From contig NZ_PZPL01000001.1 in the NCBI RefSeq assembly GCF_003044275.1, positions 2,914,001 through 2,978,000 of the forward strand: a DNA stretch of 64,000 nucleotides. Direction: 5' to 3'. The position numbers and the translations under genes are program-made. The notes below the pieces were generated by a model. It saw only the letters and a program-made list of their open reading frames with translations, searched no databases and was not told the origin of the DNA. Positions within the stretch are counted from its first letter, which is position 1; each line of letters begins with the position of its first letter. Shown here piece by piece: positions 18,743 to 28,027 of this stretch. This DNA comes from Rathayibacter caricis DSM 15933 (GTDB taxonomy: Bacteria; Actinomycetota; Actinomycetes; Actinomycetales; Microbacteriaceae).

Positions 18743-18795
18743 TCCGCCCCCGGCGAACACCGGCCGCTCCCGCTCCGCCCCGGGCGAACACGGCC
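18743..18795 (+). promoter_or_regulatory. Tandem ClgR-like operator sites upstream of clpP1
   Basis: Two nearly identical units, 18743-18765 and 18774-18795, have centres 31 bases apart, or three helical turns. Each contains CGC-N5-GCGAAC, which fits the ClgR activator box known for clp promoters in Streptomyces and Corynebacterium. The second ends where a -35 element would begin relative to the TAGATT box, a typical activator position. Confidence 0.55.
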
Positions 18796-18817
18796 GGATC
18801 GGCGGGGGAGCGTCCGA

Positions 18818-18823
18818 TAGATT
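18818..18823 (+). promoter_or_regulatory. -10 box of the clpP1P2 operon
   Basis: TAGATT, preceded by GA, lies 34 bases before the clpP1 ATG. The -35 position (CGGATC) is poor, as expected for a promoter that needs an activator. Confidence 0.55.
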
Positions 18824-18857
18824 CGCCTCCGAAGCGACAACTGAAACGGAGCAATAC

Positions 18858-19445
18858 ATGGCCGACATGGTTATGCCCAACAGTGTTTTCGACCGCCTGC
18901 TCAAGGACCGGATCATCTGGCTCGGTTCCGAGGTGCGCGACGAGAACGCGAACGAGATCGCCGCGAAGCTCCTCCTCCTCGCGGCCGAGGACGCAGAGAA
19001 GGACATCTTCCTGTACATCAACTCGCCCGGCGGCTCCATCACCGCCGGCATGGCGATCTACGACACGATGCAGTTCGTCCCGAACGACATCGTGACCGTG
19101 GGCATCGGGATGGCGGCCTCGATGGGCCAGCTCCTCCTCACCGCCGGCACGCAGGGCAAGCGGTACATCACGCCGAACGCCCGCGTCCTGCTGCACCAGC
19201 CGCACGGCGGGTTCGGCGGCACCGCGTCCGACATCCAGACCCAGGCGCAGCTCATCCTCGACATGAAGAAGCGCCTCGCCGAGATCACCGCGAAGGCGAC
19301 CGGCAAGACCGTCGAGCAGGTCAACGAGGACGGCGACCGCGACCGCTGGTTCAGCGCCGAGGAGGCCCTGGCCTACGGATTCGTCGACCACATCCGCTCC
19401 TCCGCGACCGACGTCGCCGGCGGCGGCGGAACCGCCACCGAGTGA
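18858..19445 (+). CDS. clpP1: ATP-dependent Clp protease proteolytic subunit ClpP1
   Basis: The 195-residue serine peptidase has the catalytic triad Ser88 (GMAASMGQ), His113 (LLHQPHGG) and Asp162 (DRDRW), with the family's usual spacing of 25 and 49 residues. In actinobacteria ClpP1 forms a mixed tetradecamer with ClpP2, and it receives substrates from ClpX or ClpC. The ATG at 18858 has ACGGAG before it. clpP2 starts 35 bases after the stop, so both are one operon, probably under ClgR-type control. Confidence 0.96.
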   Translation: MADMVMPNSVFDRLLKDRIIWLGSEVRDENANEIAAKLLLLAAEDAEKDIFLYINSPGGSITAGMAIYDTMQFVPNDIVTVGIGMAASMGQLLLTAGTQGKRYITPNARVLLHQPHGGFGGTASDIQTQAQLILDMKKRLAEITAKATGKTVEQVNEDGDRDRWFSAEEALAYGFVDHIRSSATDVAGGGGTATE

Positions 19446-19480
19446 GCCTTCCAGACGCGCCGAGAGATCAGGAACAGACA

Positions 19481-20146
19481 ATGAACGCACCCACCTTCGG
19501 CGGAACGGCCTTCGGCTCCGGAGCCGCGCCGTCCTCGCGCTACATCCTCCCCACCTTCGAGGAGCGCACGGCCTACGGCTACAAGCGCCAGGACCCCTAC
19601 GCCAAGCTCTTCGAGGACCGCATCATCTTCCTCGGCGTGCAGGTCGACGACGCCTCGGCGGACGACATCATGGCTCAGCTCCTCGTGCTCGAGAGCCAGG
19701 ACCCCGACCGCGACATCGTCATGTACATCAACTCGCCCGGTGGATCCTTCACCGCGATGACGGCGATCTACGACACGATGCAGTACATCCGCCCGCACAT
19801 CCAGACGGTCGTCCTCGGTCAGGCGGCCTCGGCCGCCGCCGTACTGACCGCCGCGGGCACGCCGGGCAAGCGCCTCGCGCTCCCCAACGCGCGCATCCTC
19901 ATCCACCAGCCCGCCGTCCAGCAGGGTGGTGGCCAGGCTTCGGACATCGAGATCCAGGCGGCCGAGATCATGCGCATGCGCGAGTGGCTCGAGGAGACGC
20001 TGTCGAAGCACTCCAACCGCTCGATCGAGCAGGTCAAGAAGGACATCGACCGCGACAAGATCCTCGGTGCGGACGACGCGCTCGAGTACGGGCTGATCGA
20101 CCAGATCCTGACCAGCCGCAAGAGCCTCCCGGCTCTCACGGCCTGA
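19481..20146 (+). CDS. clpP2: ATP-dependent Clp protease proteolytic subunit ClpP2
   Basis: The 221-residue partner of ClpP1 has a longer N-terminus with a likely propeptide (residues 1 to about 30). The triad is Ser117 (GQAASAAA), His142 (ILIHQPA) and Asp192 (DRDKIL). The handle region has a Gly-rich QQGGGQ insert compared with ClpP1, the usual difference between the two paralogues. The ATG at 19481 is chosen over an in-frame GTG at 19442 because that GTG overlaps the clpP1 end and has no ribosome binding site. A terminator hairpin follows. Confidence 0.95.
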   Translation: MNAPTFGGTAFGSGAAPSSRYILPTFEERTAYGYKRQDPYAKLFEDRIIFLGVQVDDASADDIMAQLLVLESQDPDRDIVMYINSPGGSFTAMTAIYDTMQYIRPHIQTVVLGQAASAAAVLTAAGTPGKRLALPNARILIHQPAVQQGGGQASDIEIQAAEIMRMREWLEETLSKHSNRSIEQVKKDIDRDKILGADDALEYGLIDQILTSRKSLPALTA

Positions 20147-20155
20147 TCGACCCTC

Positions 20156-20194
20156 GGAAGGGCCGGCGCGGAGAGATCCGCGACCGGCCCTTCC
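20156..20194 (+). terminator. Terminator after clpP2
   Basis: Perfect arms GGAAGGGCCGG and CCGGCCCTTCC lie 10 bases after the stop. clpX is therefore probably transcribed mainly from its own promoter (TAGGCT near 20293). Confidence 0.8.
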
Positions 20195-20376
20195 GCGCAC
20201 CCGGGGTCGCGCCCGGGCGTCCGTAGCAAACCGTCACGATGGGCGCAACGGCCGCGAATCCCGGCCCGCCTGCCGAGCCCTCGCGATGCAGAGGCTAGGC
20301 TCGGAACCAGTTCCTCGGTCCCCGCACGACCGACGCACGACACGACCGACGCACGACAAGGAAGTGGGGCATCCCC

Positions 20377-21654
20377 GTGGCACGTATTGGCGAAAGCGCC
20401 GACCTGCTGAAGTGCTCGTTCTGCGGCAAGAGCCAGAAGCAGGTCCAGCAGCTCATCGCCGGTCCCGGCGTCTACATCTGCGACGAGTGCGTCGAGCTGT
20501 GCAACGAGATCATCGAGGAGCGGCTCTCGGAGTCGAGCGAGGAGACGAGCCACGAGTTCGACCTCCCGAAGCCGAAGGAGATCTTCGGGTTCCTCGAGGA
20601 GTACGTGATCGGCCAGGAGCAGGCCAAGCGAGCCCTCGCCGTCGCGGTCTACAACCACTACAAGCGGGTGCGCGTGCGCAACACGATCACCGCGGCCGAT
20701 GCGATCCACGACGAGATCGAGATCGCCAAGAGCAACATCCTGCTGATCGGCCCGACCGGCTGCGGCAAGACCTACCTCGCTCAGACGCTCGCGAAGCGGC
20801 TCAACGTTCCCTTCGCGGTCGCCGACGCCACGGCCCTCACCGAGGCGGGCTACGTCGGCGAGGACGTCGAGAACATCCTGCTGAAGCTCATCCAGGCGGC
20901 CGACTACGACGTCAAGCGCGCCGAGACCGGCATCATCTACATCGACGAGGTCGACAAGATCGCGCGCAAGGCCGAGAATCCGTCGATCACGCGCGACGTC
21001 TCGGGCGAGGGCGTCCAGCAGGCCCTGCTGAAGATCCTCGAGGGCACGGTCGCCTCCGTGCCGCCGCAGGGTGGTCGCAAGCACCCGCATCAGGAGTTCA
21101 TCCAGATCGACACGACGAACGTGCTGTTCATCGTCGCGGGAGCGTTCGCCGGACTCGAGGACATCATCTCGTCGCGCGCCGGCAAGCGCGGCATCGGGTT
21201 CGGTGCCCCGCTGCACAGCAAGGGCGACGAGATCAACATCTTCAGCGAGGTCCTCCCGGAGGATCTGCACAAGTTCGGGCTCATCCCCGAGTTCATCGGC
21301 CGCCTCCCGGTCGTCACCACGGTGACGCAGCTCGACCAGGATGCGCTGATGCAGATCCTGACCGAGCCGCGCAACGCGCTCGTCAAGCAGTACCAGCGCA
21401 TGTTCGAGCTCGACGGCGTCGAGCTGGAGTTCGACCGCGGCGCCCTCGAGGCGATCGCCGACCTCGCCGTGCTGCGGCAGACGGGCGCCCGCGGGCTCCG
21501 CGCGATCCTCGAGGAGGTGCTCGGACCGATCATGTTCGAGGTGCCGTCGTCCGACGAGGTCGCCCGGGTCGTCGTCACCCGCGCCGCCGTGCTCGACAAC
21601 GCCGCGCCGACGATCGTGCCGCACGCGCCGCGCCGCCAGGAGAAGAGCGCCTGA
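20377..21654 (+). CDS. clpX: ATP-dependent Clp protease ATP-binding subunit ClpX
   Basis: The 425-residue AAA+ unfoldase starts with the C4 zinc-binding domain (Cys13, Cys16, Cys35, Cys38) that dimerises and binds adaptors. Walker A is GPTGCGKT (residues 125-132), Walker B is [10 protein letters not shown], the pore loop has GYVG, and the ClpP-contacting IGF loop reads KRGIGFGAP. It unfolds tagged proteins and feeds them to ClpP1P2. The GTG at 20377 follows AAGGAAGTGGGG. It lies 230 bases from clpP2 behind a terminator. Confidence 0.96.
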   Translation: MARIGESADLLKCSFCGKSQKQVQQLIAGPGVYICDECVELCNEIIEERLSESSEETSHEFDLPKPKEIFGFLEEYVIGQEQAKRALAVAVYNHYKRVRVRNTITAADAIHDEIEIAKSNILLIGPTGCGKTYLAQTLAKRLNVPFAVADATALTEAGYVGEDVENILLKLIQAADYDVKRAETGIIYIDEVDKIARKAENPSITRDVSGEGVQQALLKILEGTVASVPPQGGRKHPHQEFIQIDTTNVLFIVAGAFAGLEDIISSRAGKRGIGFGAPLHSKGDEINIFSEVLPEDLHKFGLIPEFIGRLPVVTTVTQLDQDALMQILTEPRNALVKQYQRMFELDGVELEFDRGALEAIADLAVLRQTGARGLRAILEEVLGPIMFEVPSSDEVARVVVTRAAVLDNAAPTIVPHAPRRQEKSA

Positions 21655-21797
21655 CCCCCTCCGCCCCCGTCGCGCCAGTTCACCAGGATTGGCCCGGCGG
21701 GGGCGTCGTCGTGCCCGCTCCGGTTCCCTAGCCTGGCGGAGCGGGTCGTGGACGCGCCGCCCGGTCGGTCCGGGCGTCCGCGAACGGAGGAGCCGTC

Positions 21798-22949
21798 ATC
21801 GTCCAGCCCCTGCTCGCCGGGATCGTCGCGGCCCTCACCGGCTTCTCGAGCTCCTTCGCGATCGTCCTCGCCGGAGTCGTCGCCGTCGGCGCGACCGACC
21901 GGCAGGCCGCGTCCGGACTCCTGGCCGTCTGCGTGCTGCAGGGTCTGCTGTGCATCCTGCTGAGCATCCGCTACCGCGTTCCGATGACCTTCGCGTGGAG
22001 CACCCCCGGAGCCGCACTGCTCGCGGCGACGGCGGCGCTCCCCGGCGGCTTCGACCGCGCGGTGGGCGCGTTCCTGGTGGCGTCGCTCCTCCTGGTGGTC
22101 ACGGGGCTCTGGCCGGCGCTGGGGCGGCTGGTGTCGCGCATCCCGCGACCGCTCGCCAACGGCATGCTCGCGGGGATCCTGTTCCCGCTCGTGCTCGCGC
22201 CCGTCCGGGCGGCGGTCGAGATCCCGGCGCTGGCCCTGCCGGTGATCCTGGTCTGGCTCGTGCTCGTGCGGCTGCTCCCGCGCTGGGCCGTACCTGCCGC
22301 GATCGGCCTGGCGATCGTGCTGCTGCTGGTCACCGACGGGGCGGCCCTCGCCGGCGCGCCGCTGCTGCCGTCGCCCGAGTTCGTCGCTCCGGTCTTCGAG
22401 ATCGGCGCGATCGTCGGCATCGGACTCCCGCTCTACGTGGTCACGATGGCGGGTCAGAACATCCCGGGCATCGCCGTGCTGTCGAGCTTCGGCTTCGCGC
22501 CACACTCCCGACCGGCGATCGTCTCTTCCGGAGCGCTCTCGGGCGTCGCCGCCGTCTTCGGCGGGGTGCCGATCAACCTCGCTGCGCTGAGCGCGGCGCT
22601 GACCGCCGGCCCGGAGGCGTCCCCGCTGCCGGAGCGCCGGTGGATCGCGTCGGTCTCGGCGGGCGCGTCCTACCTCGTCCTCGGCGTCGTGGCCGGCGCC
22701 GCGACGGCGCTGGTCTCCTCCGCGAGCCCTCTGCTCATCGAGGCCGTCGCCGGGCTGGCGCTGCTCGGAGTGTTCGTCGCGGCGGTGCAGGCGGCCGTCG
22801 ACGAGCCGCGGCTGCGTCTGCCCGCGGCGGCGACCCTCCTCGTCACCGCGTCCGGCACCACCGTCGCGGGGATCGGATCCGCTTTCTGGGGGCTGGTCGT
22901 CGGGCTCGTCCTGCTGGCGTGGCTCGTGCCGCGCCGGTCCGCCGCTTGA
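21798..22949 (+). CDS. BenE-family transporter (benzoate/H+ symporter-like) with a non-standard start
   Basis: The ~383-residue membrane protein has 11-12 predicted helices and BenE hallmarks: AWSTPGAALL, ANGMLAGILF, TMAGQNIPGIAVL and GIGSAFWGLVVG. BenE/YdcO proteins are proposed aromatic-acid or other organic-acid permeases, and the substrate here is unknown. The family's first helix (PLLAGIVAALTGFSSSFAIV) is encoded in frame, but no ATG, GTG or TTG occurs before it. GGAGGAG (21786-21792) stands 5 bases before an ATC at 21798, the best-placed start. A CTG at 21810 is the alternative. The first standard in-frame start lies internally, at 21933, and would remove the first helix. Confidence 0.65.
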   Translation: MVQPLLAGIVAALTGFSSSFAIVLAGVVAVGATDRQAASGLLAVCVLQGLLCILLSIRYRVPMTFAWSTPGAALLAATAALPGGFDRAVGAFLVASLLLVVTGLWPALGRLVSRIPRPLANGMLAGILFPLVLAPVRAAVEIPALALPVILVWLVLVRLLPRWAVPAAIGLAIVLLLVTDGAALAGAPLLPSPEFVAPVFEIGAIVGIGLPLYVVTMAGQNIPGIAVLSSFGFAPHSRPAIVSSGALSGVAAVFGGVPINLAALSAALTAGPEASPLPERRWIASVSAGASYLVLGVVAGAATALVSSASPLLIEAVAGLALLGVFVAAVQAAVDEPRLRLPAAATLLVTASGTTVAGIGSAFWGLVVGLVLLAWLVPRRSAA

Positions 22950-22953
22950 GAGC

Positions 22954-25020
22954 TCAGTCGCGGGGGAGCAGTCCCCGTCGTCGCAGCAGCGGCTCGGTGC
23001 GGGCGTCGCGACCGCGGAACCCGCGGTAGGCGTCGAGCGGATCGCGCGAGCCGCCGATCCCGAGGATCATCCGGCGGAAGCGCTCGCCCGCCGCGCGATC
23101 CAGACCGCCGTTCTCCTCGAACCACTCGACGGTGTCGGCGTCGAGGATCTCGCTCCAGATGTAGGAGTAGTAGCCCGCGGAGTAGCCGCCCGAGAAGACG
23201 TGCGCGAAGTAGGTGCTGCCGTACCGCGGCGGGATCGCGTCGAGCAGCAGGCCGGCGCGGCGCAGCGCGTCGTCCTCGAAGTCGTGCACGTCGACGCGCT
23301 CGACCGGGTGGGCGCGCTCGTGCCAGGCGAGGTCCAGGAGCGCCGAGGCGAGGTACTCCGCCGTGGCGAAGCCCTCACCCCAGAGGGCGGACTCCTCGAG
23401 CCGCTGCACGAGCTCGGCGCTCAGCGGCTCACCGGTCTCGACGTGGCGCGCGTAGGAGGACAGGAGCTCCGGTCGGCGCACCCACATCTCGTTCACCTGA
23501 CTCGGGAACTCGACGAAGTCGCGGTAGACGCTCGTGCCGCCGAACCGCGGATACCGCACCGAGGCGAGGAGGCCGTGCAGGGCGTGCCCGAACTCGTGGA
23601 AGAGCGTGTCGACCTCGTCCAGAGCGAGCAGTGCAGGCTCGCCCTCGCCGGGCGCCAAGATGTTCAGGGTGTTGACGACGACGGCGGAGTCGCCGAGGAG
23701 GCTCGTTCGCGTCGACAGCGAGTTCATCCAGGCGCCGCCCCGCTTCGAGTCGCGGGTGAAGGGGTCGAAGAGGAAGAGCCCGAGCGCGGAGCCGTCCTCC
23801 TCGTGCACCTCGAAGACGCGGACGTGCTCGCTGTGGCCGCCGAGGTCCGTCCGCTCCTCGAAGCGCAGACCGTAGAGTCCCGCCGCCGCGGCGAAGACCC
23901 CCTCGTGCAGCACCCGCTCCAGCTCGAAGTAGGGCCGCAGCGCGCTCGAGTCGACGTCGTAGGACGCGGAGCGCACCCGCTCCTCGTAGTACGCGCGATC
24001 CCAGCGCTCGAGGACGAACCGCGGTGCACCTGCGCCGTCCTGCTCCGCGTCGGCGAACGCCTGCATCCTGGCGAGCTCCTCGGACGCGTTCCGGGCGGCG
24101 GGCTCGGCGAGCTCCTCCAGCAGAGTCCGCACCCGCTCCGGGGAGCCGGCCGTCTGCCCCGAGATCACGAACTCGGCGTGCGAGTCCGCCCCGAGCAGAG
24201 CGGCGCGCTCCGCCCTCAGGGCGACGATGTCCTGCAGCACCTCGCGGTTGTCGTGCTCGCCGCCCTCGCTCGCCCTGCCGACGGAGGCTCGCAGGATGCG
24301 CTCGCGCACCGAGCGATCGCGCAGACGGGCGAGCCACGGGTGGCCGGAGAAGAGCGGCAGGGTGACGAGGACGCCCTCGAGACCGCGTTCCCCGGCGGCC
24401 CGCTGAGCAGCGGACACCTCGGAGTCGTCGAGCCCGTCGAGCGCCGAGGCGTCGTCGAACGCGACGGCGCGCGCGTTGGTCTCGGCGAGCAGGTTCTTCT
24501 GGAAGAGCGTGGTGAGGGTCGAGAGCCGCTCGTTCAGCTCGCCGAGACGGGCCTTCCCGTCGTCGTCGAGGAGCGCTCCTGCGCGGGCGAACCGTGTGAG
24601 CACCCGCTCGAGCAGGTAGGCCGTCTCGTCGTCGAGGTCGAGTCGATCCCTCTGCTCGCCGAGGACGCGGAGCCGCTCGTAGAGCCGCGGATCGAGGGTG
24701 ATCGCGTCGTCGTGCGCCGACAGCAGTGGAGCGAGCTCCTGCTCCAGCGCATCGGTCTGCGCCGTGCGATCGGACGCGCAGACGGTGAAGAAGACCGCGC
24801 TCACCCGGCGCAGGGCGCGACCGGAGCGCTCGAGCGCCACGAGCGTGTTCTCGATGCTCGGCGCCGCCTCCGTGGAGACGATGACGTCGATCTCGGTGCG
24901 GTGCCGGCGCAGCGCCTCCTCGAAGGCGGGCCGGTAGGCGTCCGGGTCGACCGCCGCGAAGTCGGGCAGACCGTGGGGGAGGGTGCTGGGCTCGAGGAGG
25001 ACGGCGACGGAGTCGATCAT
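22954..25020 (-). CDS. M3-family oligopeptidase / peptidyl-dipeptidase
   Basis: The 688-residue zinc metallopeptidase belongs to the Dcp/oligopeptidase A family. The HEFGHALHG motif (about bases 23577-23603) supplies two His ligands and the catalytic Glu, and a downstream conserved Glu follows in the VEFPSQVNEMW segment. It has no signal peptide and acts in the cytoplasm on short peptides, as PepN does. The ATG at 25020 begins the family's N-terminal helix (LPDFAAVDPDAYRPAFEEAL). Convergent with the BenE gene, it follows the small minus-strand gene after 29 bases. Confidence 0.9.
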   Translation of the reverse strand: MIDSVAVLLEPSTLPHGLPDFAAVDPDAYRPAFEEALRRHRTEIDVIVSTEAAPSIENTLVALERSGRALRRVSAVFFTVCASDRTAQTDALEQELAPLLSAHDDAITLDPRLYERLRVLGEQRDRLDLDDETAYLLERVLTRFARAGALLDDDGKARLGELNERLSTLTTLFQKNLLAETNARAVAFDDASALDGLDDSEVSAAQRAAGERGLEGVLVTLPLFSGHPWLARLRDRSVRERILRASVGRASEGGEHDNREVLQDIVALRAERAALLGADSHAEFVISGQTAGSPERVRTLLEELAEPAARNASEELARMQAFADAEQDGAGAPRFVLERWDRAYYEERVRSASYDVDSSALRPYFELERVLHEGVFAAAAGLYGLRFEERTDLGGHSEHVRVFEVHEEDGSALGLFLFDPFTRDSKRGGAWMNSLSTRTSLLGDSAVVVNTLNILAPGEGEPALLALDEVDTLFHEFGHALHGLLASVRYPRFGGTSVYRDFVEFPSQVNEMWVRRPELLSSYARHVETGEPLSAELVQRLEESALWGEGFATAEYLASALLDLAWHERAHPVERVDVHDFEDDALRRAGLLLDAIPPRYGSTYFAHVFSGGYSAGYYSYIWSEILDADTVEWFEENGGLDRAAGERFRRMILGIGGSRDPLDAYRGFRGRDARTEPLLRRRGLLPRD

Positions 25021-25049
25021 CCTGCGAGCCTAGGCCGCACCCGGCGGGC

Positions 25050-25319
25050 TCAGCCCCAGTCGTCGTCCTCGCCCTCGACGCGGCCCTGCGGCTGCGTGAT
25101 GTAGGCCGCGTCCTCGTCGGGACGGTAGGTGACGGTCGTACCGTCGTCGAGCTCGAGGACGGGCTTGCCCTCGAGCCAGGTGAGCTGCCAGCGCCAGTCC
25201 GCCGTTTCGGTGCCCGCCTCGGCGAGCTCGTGCTCGACGTCGCGGACCGCGGTGACGACGATCTCCGGGAGGGTGGTCGGCGGCCGGCCGCCGAGGTTCC
25301 AGCGTGTTCCGAGCTGCAT
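25050..25319 (-). CDS. Hypothetical small protein, 89 aa
   Basis: This is a small acidic protein with an amphipathic N-terminus (LPEIVVTAVRDVEHELAE), then a Trp-rich strand pair (WRWQLTWLEGKPVLELDDG) and an acidic tail ending EDDDWG. No catalytic motif is visible and I recognise no named family. The ATG at 25319 is preceded by GAGAGGA at about 7 bases, so it is probably translated. It lies between valS and the M3 peptidase gene, all on the minus strand. Confidence 0.7.
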   Translation of the reverse strand: MQLGTRWNLGGRPPTTLPEIVVTAVRDVEHELAEAGTETADWRWQLTWLEGKPVLELDDGTTVTYRPDEDAAYITQPQGRVEGEDDDWG

Positions 25320-25379
25320 GGTGCGTCCTCTCGTCGGTGCTCGGGAGGCGGGCCGGTCGGGCCCGCCTCCCGGCGCGTC

Positions 25380-27935
25380 CTAGACCTCGGTCTCGAGCTC
25401 GATCTCCACCGACAGTGTCGCACCCTCGGCGAAGTCGAGGGCGGCGATCCGGCCCACTGCGGCGATGTCACCCGCGGCGAGGCGGAGCGAGGCGATCAGG
25501 TCGGCGGGAGCCGTGACGACGGCCGCGCGGGCCGGCGTCTTCTGCGAAGCCTTCGCATCCGTCTTCGCGCGGCGGACCGCCGTGAGCACGGTGCTGGCGG
25601 CGGCGAGGACCGAGGGGTCCCCACCGAGACCGGTCTGCTCGGGCCACGGCTGCGTGTGGATCGAGGCGTCGTGCGACCACGACCACGTCTCCTCGGTGGC
25701 GAAGGGGATGAACGGAGCGAAGAGGCGCAGCAGCGCATCGAGCGCGAGGTGGAGTGCGGCGGCCGCCGAGGCACCGTCCTCGCCGTACGCGCGCTCCTTG
25801 ACGAGCTCGAGGTAGTCGTCGCAGAAGGTCCAGAAGAACGCCTCGGTGCTCTCGAGCGCCCGCGCGTGGTCGTAGTTCTCGAGGGCGGTCGTCGCCTCGG
25901 CCACCACGGCGTCGAGCGTCGCGAGCATGCTCAGATCGAGCGGATCGGTCACCTCGGCGCCCTCGGCCTGCGCGAAGCCGTGGATGAACTTCGCCGCGTT
26001 CAGGACCTTGATCGCGAGACGCCGGCCGATCTTGATCTGGGTCGGGTTCTGCGGATCGAACGCCGCGTCGGTCCCGAGCCGCGACGAGGCCGCCCAATAG
26101 CGCACCGCGTCCGAGCCGTGCTGCTCGAGCATGCCCGCCGGGGTGACGACGTTGCCCTTCGACTTCGACATCTTCTTGCGGTCCGGATCGACGATGAAGC
26201 CCGAGATCGTCGCGTTGCCCCAGGGCGCGCGCGAGTCCTCGAGCTGCGAGCGCAGCAGCGTCGAGAAGAGCCAGGTGCGGATGATGTCCTGGCCCTGGGG
26301 GCGGAGGTCGTACGGAGCCACGAGCTGCCAGAGCTCGTCGTCGCGCTCCCAGCCGCCCGCGAGCTGCGGGGTGAGCGAGGAGGTGGCCCAGGTGTCCATG
26401 ACGTCGAGCTCGCCCTGGAAGCCGCCGGGCACGCCGCGCTGGTCCTCGGAGTAGCCGGGGGCGGGGTCCGAGGACGGATCGACGGGCAGCGCCGACTCCT
26501 CGGGAACGAGCGGGCGGTCGAAGACGGGGTTGCCGTCGCCGTCCAGCGGGTACCAGACGGGGATCGGCACGCCGAAGAAGCGCTGGCGCGAGACGAGCCA
26601 GTCGCCCGAGAGGCCGTTGACCCAGTTCTCGTAGCGCACGCGCATGAACTCGGGCACGAAGCGGACGTCGCGGCCGAGCTCCAGCAGGCGCTCCTTGAGC
26701 GCGGCGTCGCGCGCGCCGTTCACCAGATACCACTGCCGGGTCGACACGATCTCGAGCGGCTTGTCGCCCTTCTCGAAGAACTTCACGGGGTGGGTGATGG
26801 GACGCGGCTCGCCGGTCATCTCCCCTGACTCGGTGAGGAGCGCGACGACGGCCTGCTTGGCCGAGAACACCGTCTTGCCGGCGAGCTGCGCGTACGCCTC
26901 GCGGCCCGCGTCGCTCGCGATTGCCTGCGGCGCCTCCGAGACGATGCGGCCGTCGAATCCGATGATCGCGCGGTTGGGCAGGTCGAGCTCGCGCCACCAG
27001 ACCACATCGGTGACGTCGCCGAAGGTGCAGATCATGGCGATGCCCGAGCCCTTGTCCTTCTGCGCGAGGTGGTGCGCGAGCACGGGCACCTCGACGTCGA
27101 AGAGCGGGGTGCGGACGGTCGTGCCGAAGAGCGGCTGGTACCGCTCGTCGTCGGGGTGCGCGACGAGCGCGACGCAGGCGGGCAGCAGCTCCGGGCGGGT
27201 CGTCTCGATGAAGACGTCCTCCGCGCCCTCGCGGTGGAACGCGATCCGGTGGTACGCCCCGGGCTGCTCCTTGTCCTCGAGCTCGGCCTGGGCGACCGCG
27301 GTGCGGAAGGTGATGTCCCACAGGGTCGGCGCCTGGGCCTGGTAGGCCTCGCCGCGGGCGAGGTTCCGGAGGAACGCGCGCTGCGAGGCGGCCTGCGACT
27401 CCTCGCCGATGGTGCGGTAGGTCTGCGACCAGTCGACGGAGAGTCCGAGGCTGCGCCAGAGGTCCTCGAACTGCTTCTCGTCCTCGAGGGTGAGGCGCTC
27501 GCACAGCTCGATGAAGTTGCGGCGCGAGATCGGCTTCTGGTCGGCCGCCTTGCTGCTCTTGTTGTCGCCGCCCTCGAACGGAGGAGTGAAGTCGGCCTCG
27601 TAGGGCAGCGTCGGGTCGCAGCGGACGCCGTAGTAGTTCTGCACGCGGCGCTCCGTCGGCAGGCCGTTGTCGTCCCAGCCCATCGGGTAGAAGACCTTGC
27701 GGCCGCGCATGCGCTGGAACCGCGCGACGACGTCGGTGTGCGTGTACGAGAAGACGTGCCCGATGTGCAGCGAGCCCGACGCGGTGGGCGGGGGCGTGTC
27801 GATCGAGTAGACGTCGGCGCGGGTGAGACCGGTGCGGTCGAACCGGTACGTCCCGTCGGTCTGCCAGACGAGGCCCCACTTGCTCTCGAGCCCCTCGAGG
27901 GCGGGCTTCGCGGGGAGTTGCGCGGCGAAGGTCAT
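25380..27935 (-). CDS. valS: Valyl-tRNA synthetase, archaeal-like type
   Basis: The 851-residue class I synthetase charges tRNA-Val. The HIGH motif is LHIGH (residues 56-60) and KMSKSKGN lies near 590. The connective segment reads GWDDNGLPTER, the form typical of archaeal and some actinobacterial ValRS, where classical bacterial enzymes have GTDHAGIATQ. The protein ends after the anticodon-binding domain without the C-terminal coiled-coil arm of the E. coli-type enzyme. The long frame continues upstream to 28160, but the ATG at 27935 has GGAGA at the right distance and starts the conserved region. No T-box is seen before it. Confidence 0.93.
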   Translation of the reverse strand: MTFAAQLPAKPALEGLESKWGLVWQTDGTYRFDRTGLTRADVYSIDTPPPTASGSLHIGHVFSYTHTDVVARFQRMRGRKVFYPMGWDDNGLPTERRVQNYYGVRCDPTLPYEADFTPPFEGGDNKSSKAADQKPISRRNFIELCERLTLEDEKQFEDLWRSLGLSVDWSQTYRTIGEESQAASQRAFLRNLARGEAYQAQAPTLWDITFRTAVAQAELEDKEQPGAYHRIAFHREGAEDVFIETTRPELLPACVALVAHPDDERYQPLFGTTVRTPLFDVEVPVLAHHLAQKDKGSGIAMICTFGDVTDVVWWRELDLPNRAIIGFDGRIVSEAPQAIASDAGREAYAQLAGKTVFSAKQAVVALLTESGEMTGEPRPITHPVKFFEKGDKPLEIVSTRQWYLVNGARDAALKERLLELGRDVRFVPEFMRVRYENWVNGLSGDWLVSRQRFFGVPIPVWYPLDGDGNPVFDRPLVPEESALPVDPSSDPAPGYSEDQRGVPGGFQGELDVMDTWATSSLTPQLAGGWERDDELWQLVAPYDLRPQGQDIIRTWLFSTLLRSQLEDSRAPWGNATISGFIVDPDRKKMSKSKGNVVTPAGMLEQHGSDAVRYWAASSRLGTDAAFDPQNPTQIKIGRRLAIKVLNAAKFIHGFAQAEGAEVTDPLDLSMLATLDAVVAEATTALENYDHARALESTEAFFWTFCDDYLELVKERAYGEDGASAAAALHLALDALLRLFAPFIPFATEETWSWSHDASIHTQPWPEQTGLGGDPSVLAAASTVLTAVRRAKTDAKASQKTPARAAVVTAPADLIASLRLAAGDIAAVGRIAALDFAEGATLSVEIELETEV

Positions 27936-28027
27936 GATTCTCCGGTTCGATATGGGCGGCACCGTGTCGGTGGTGATGATGCCTGGATGGCGGCTCCGGA
28001 GCGGATCGCTCACCGGCCGCGCCGATC

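Noticed and set aside
21748..21963. GTG-started frame before the BenE gene
   Set aside because: It is in another frame than the transporter and yields Ser/Arg-rich sequence without features.
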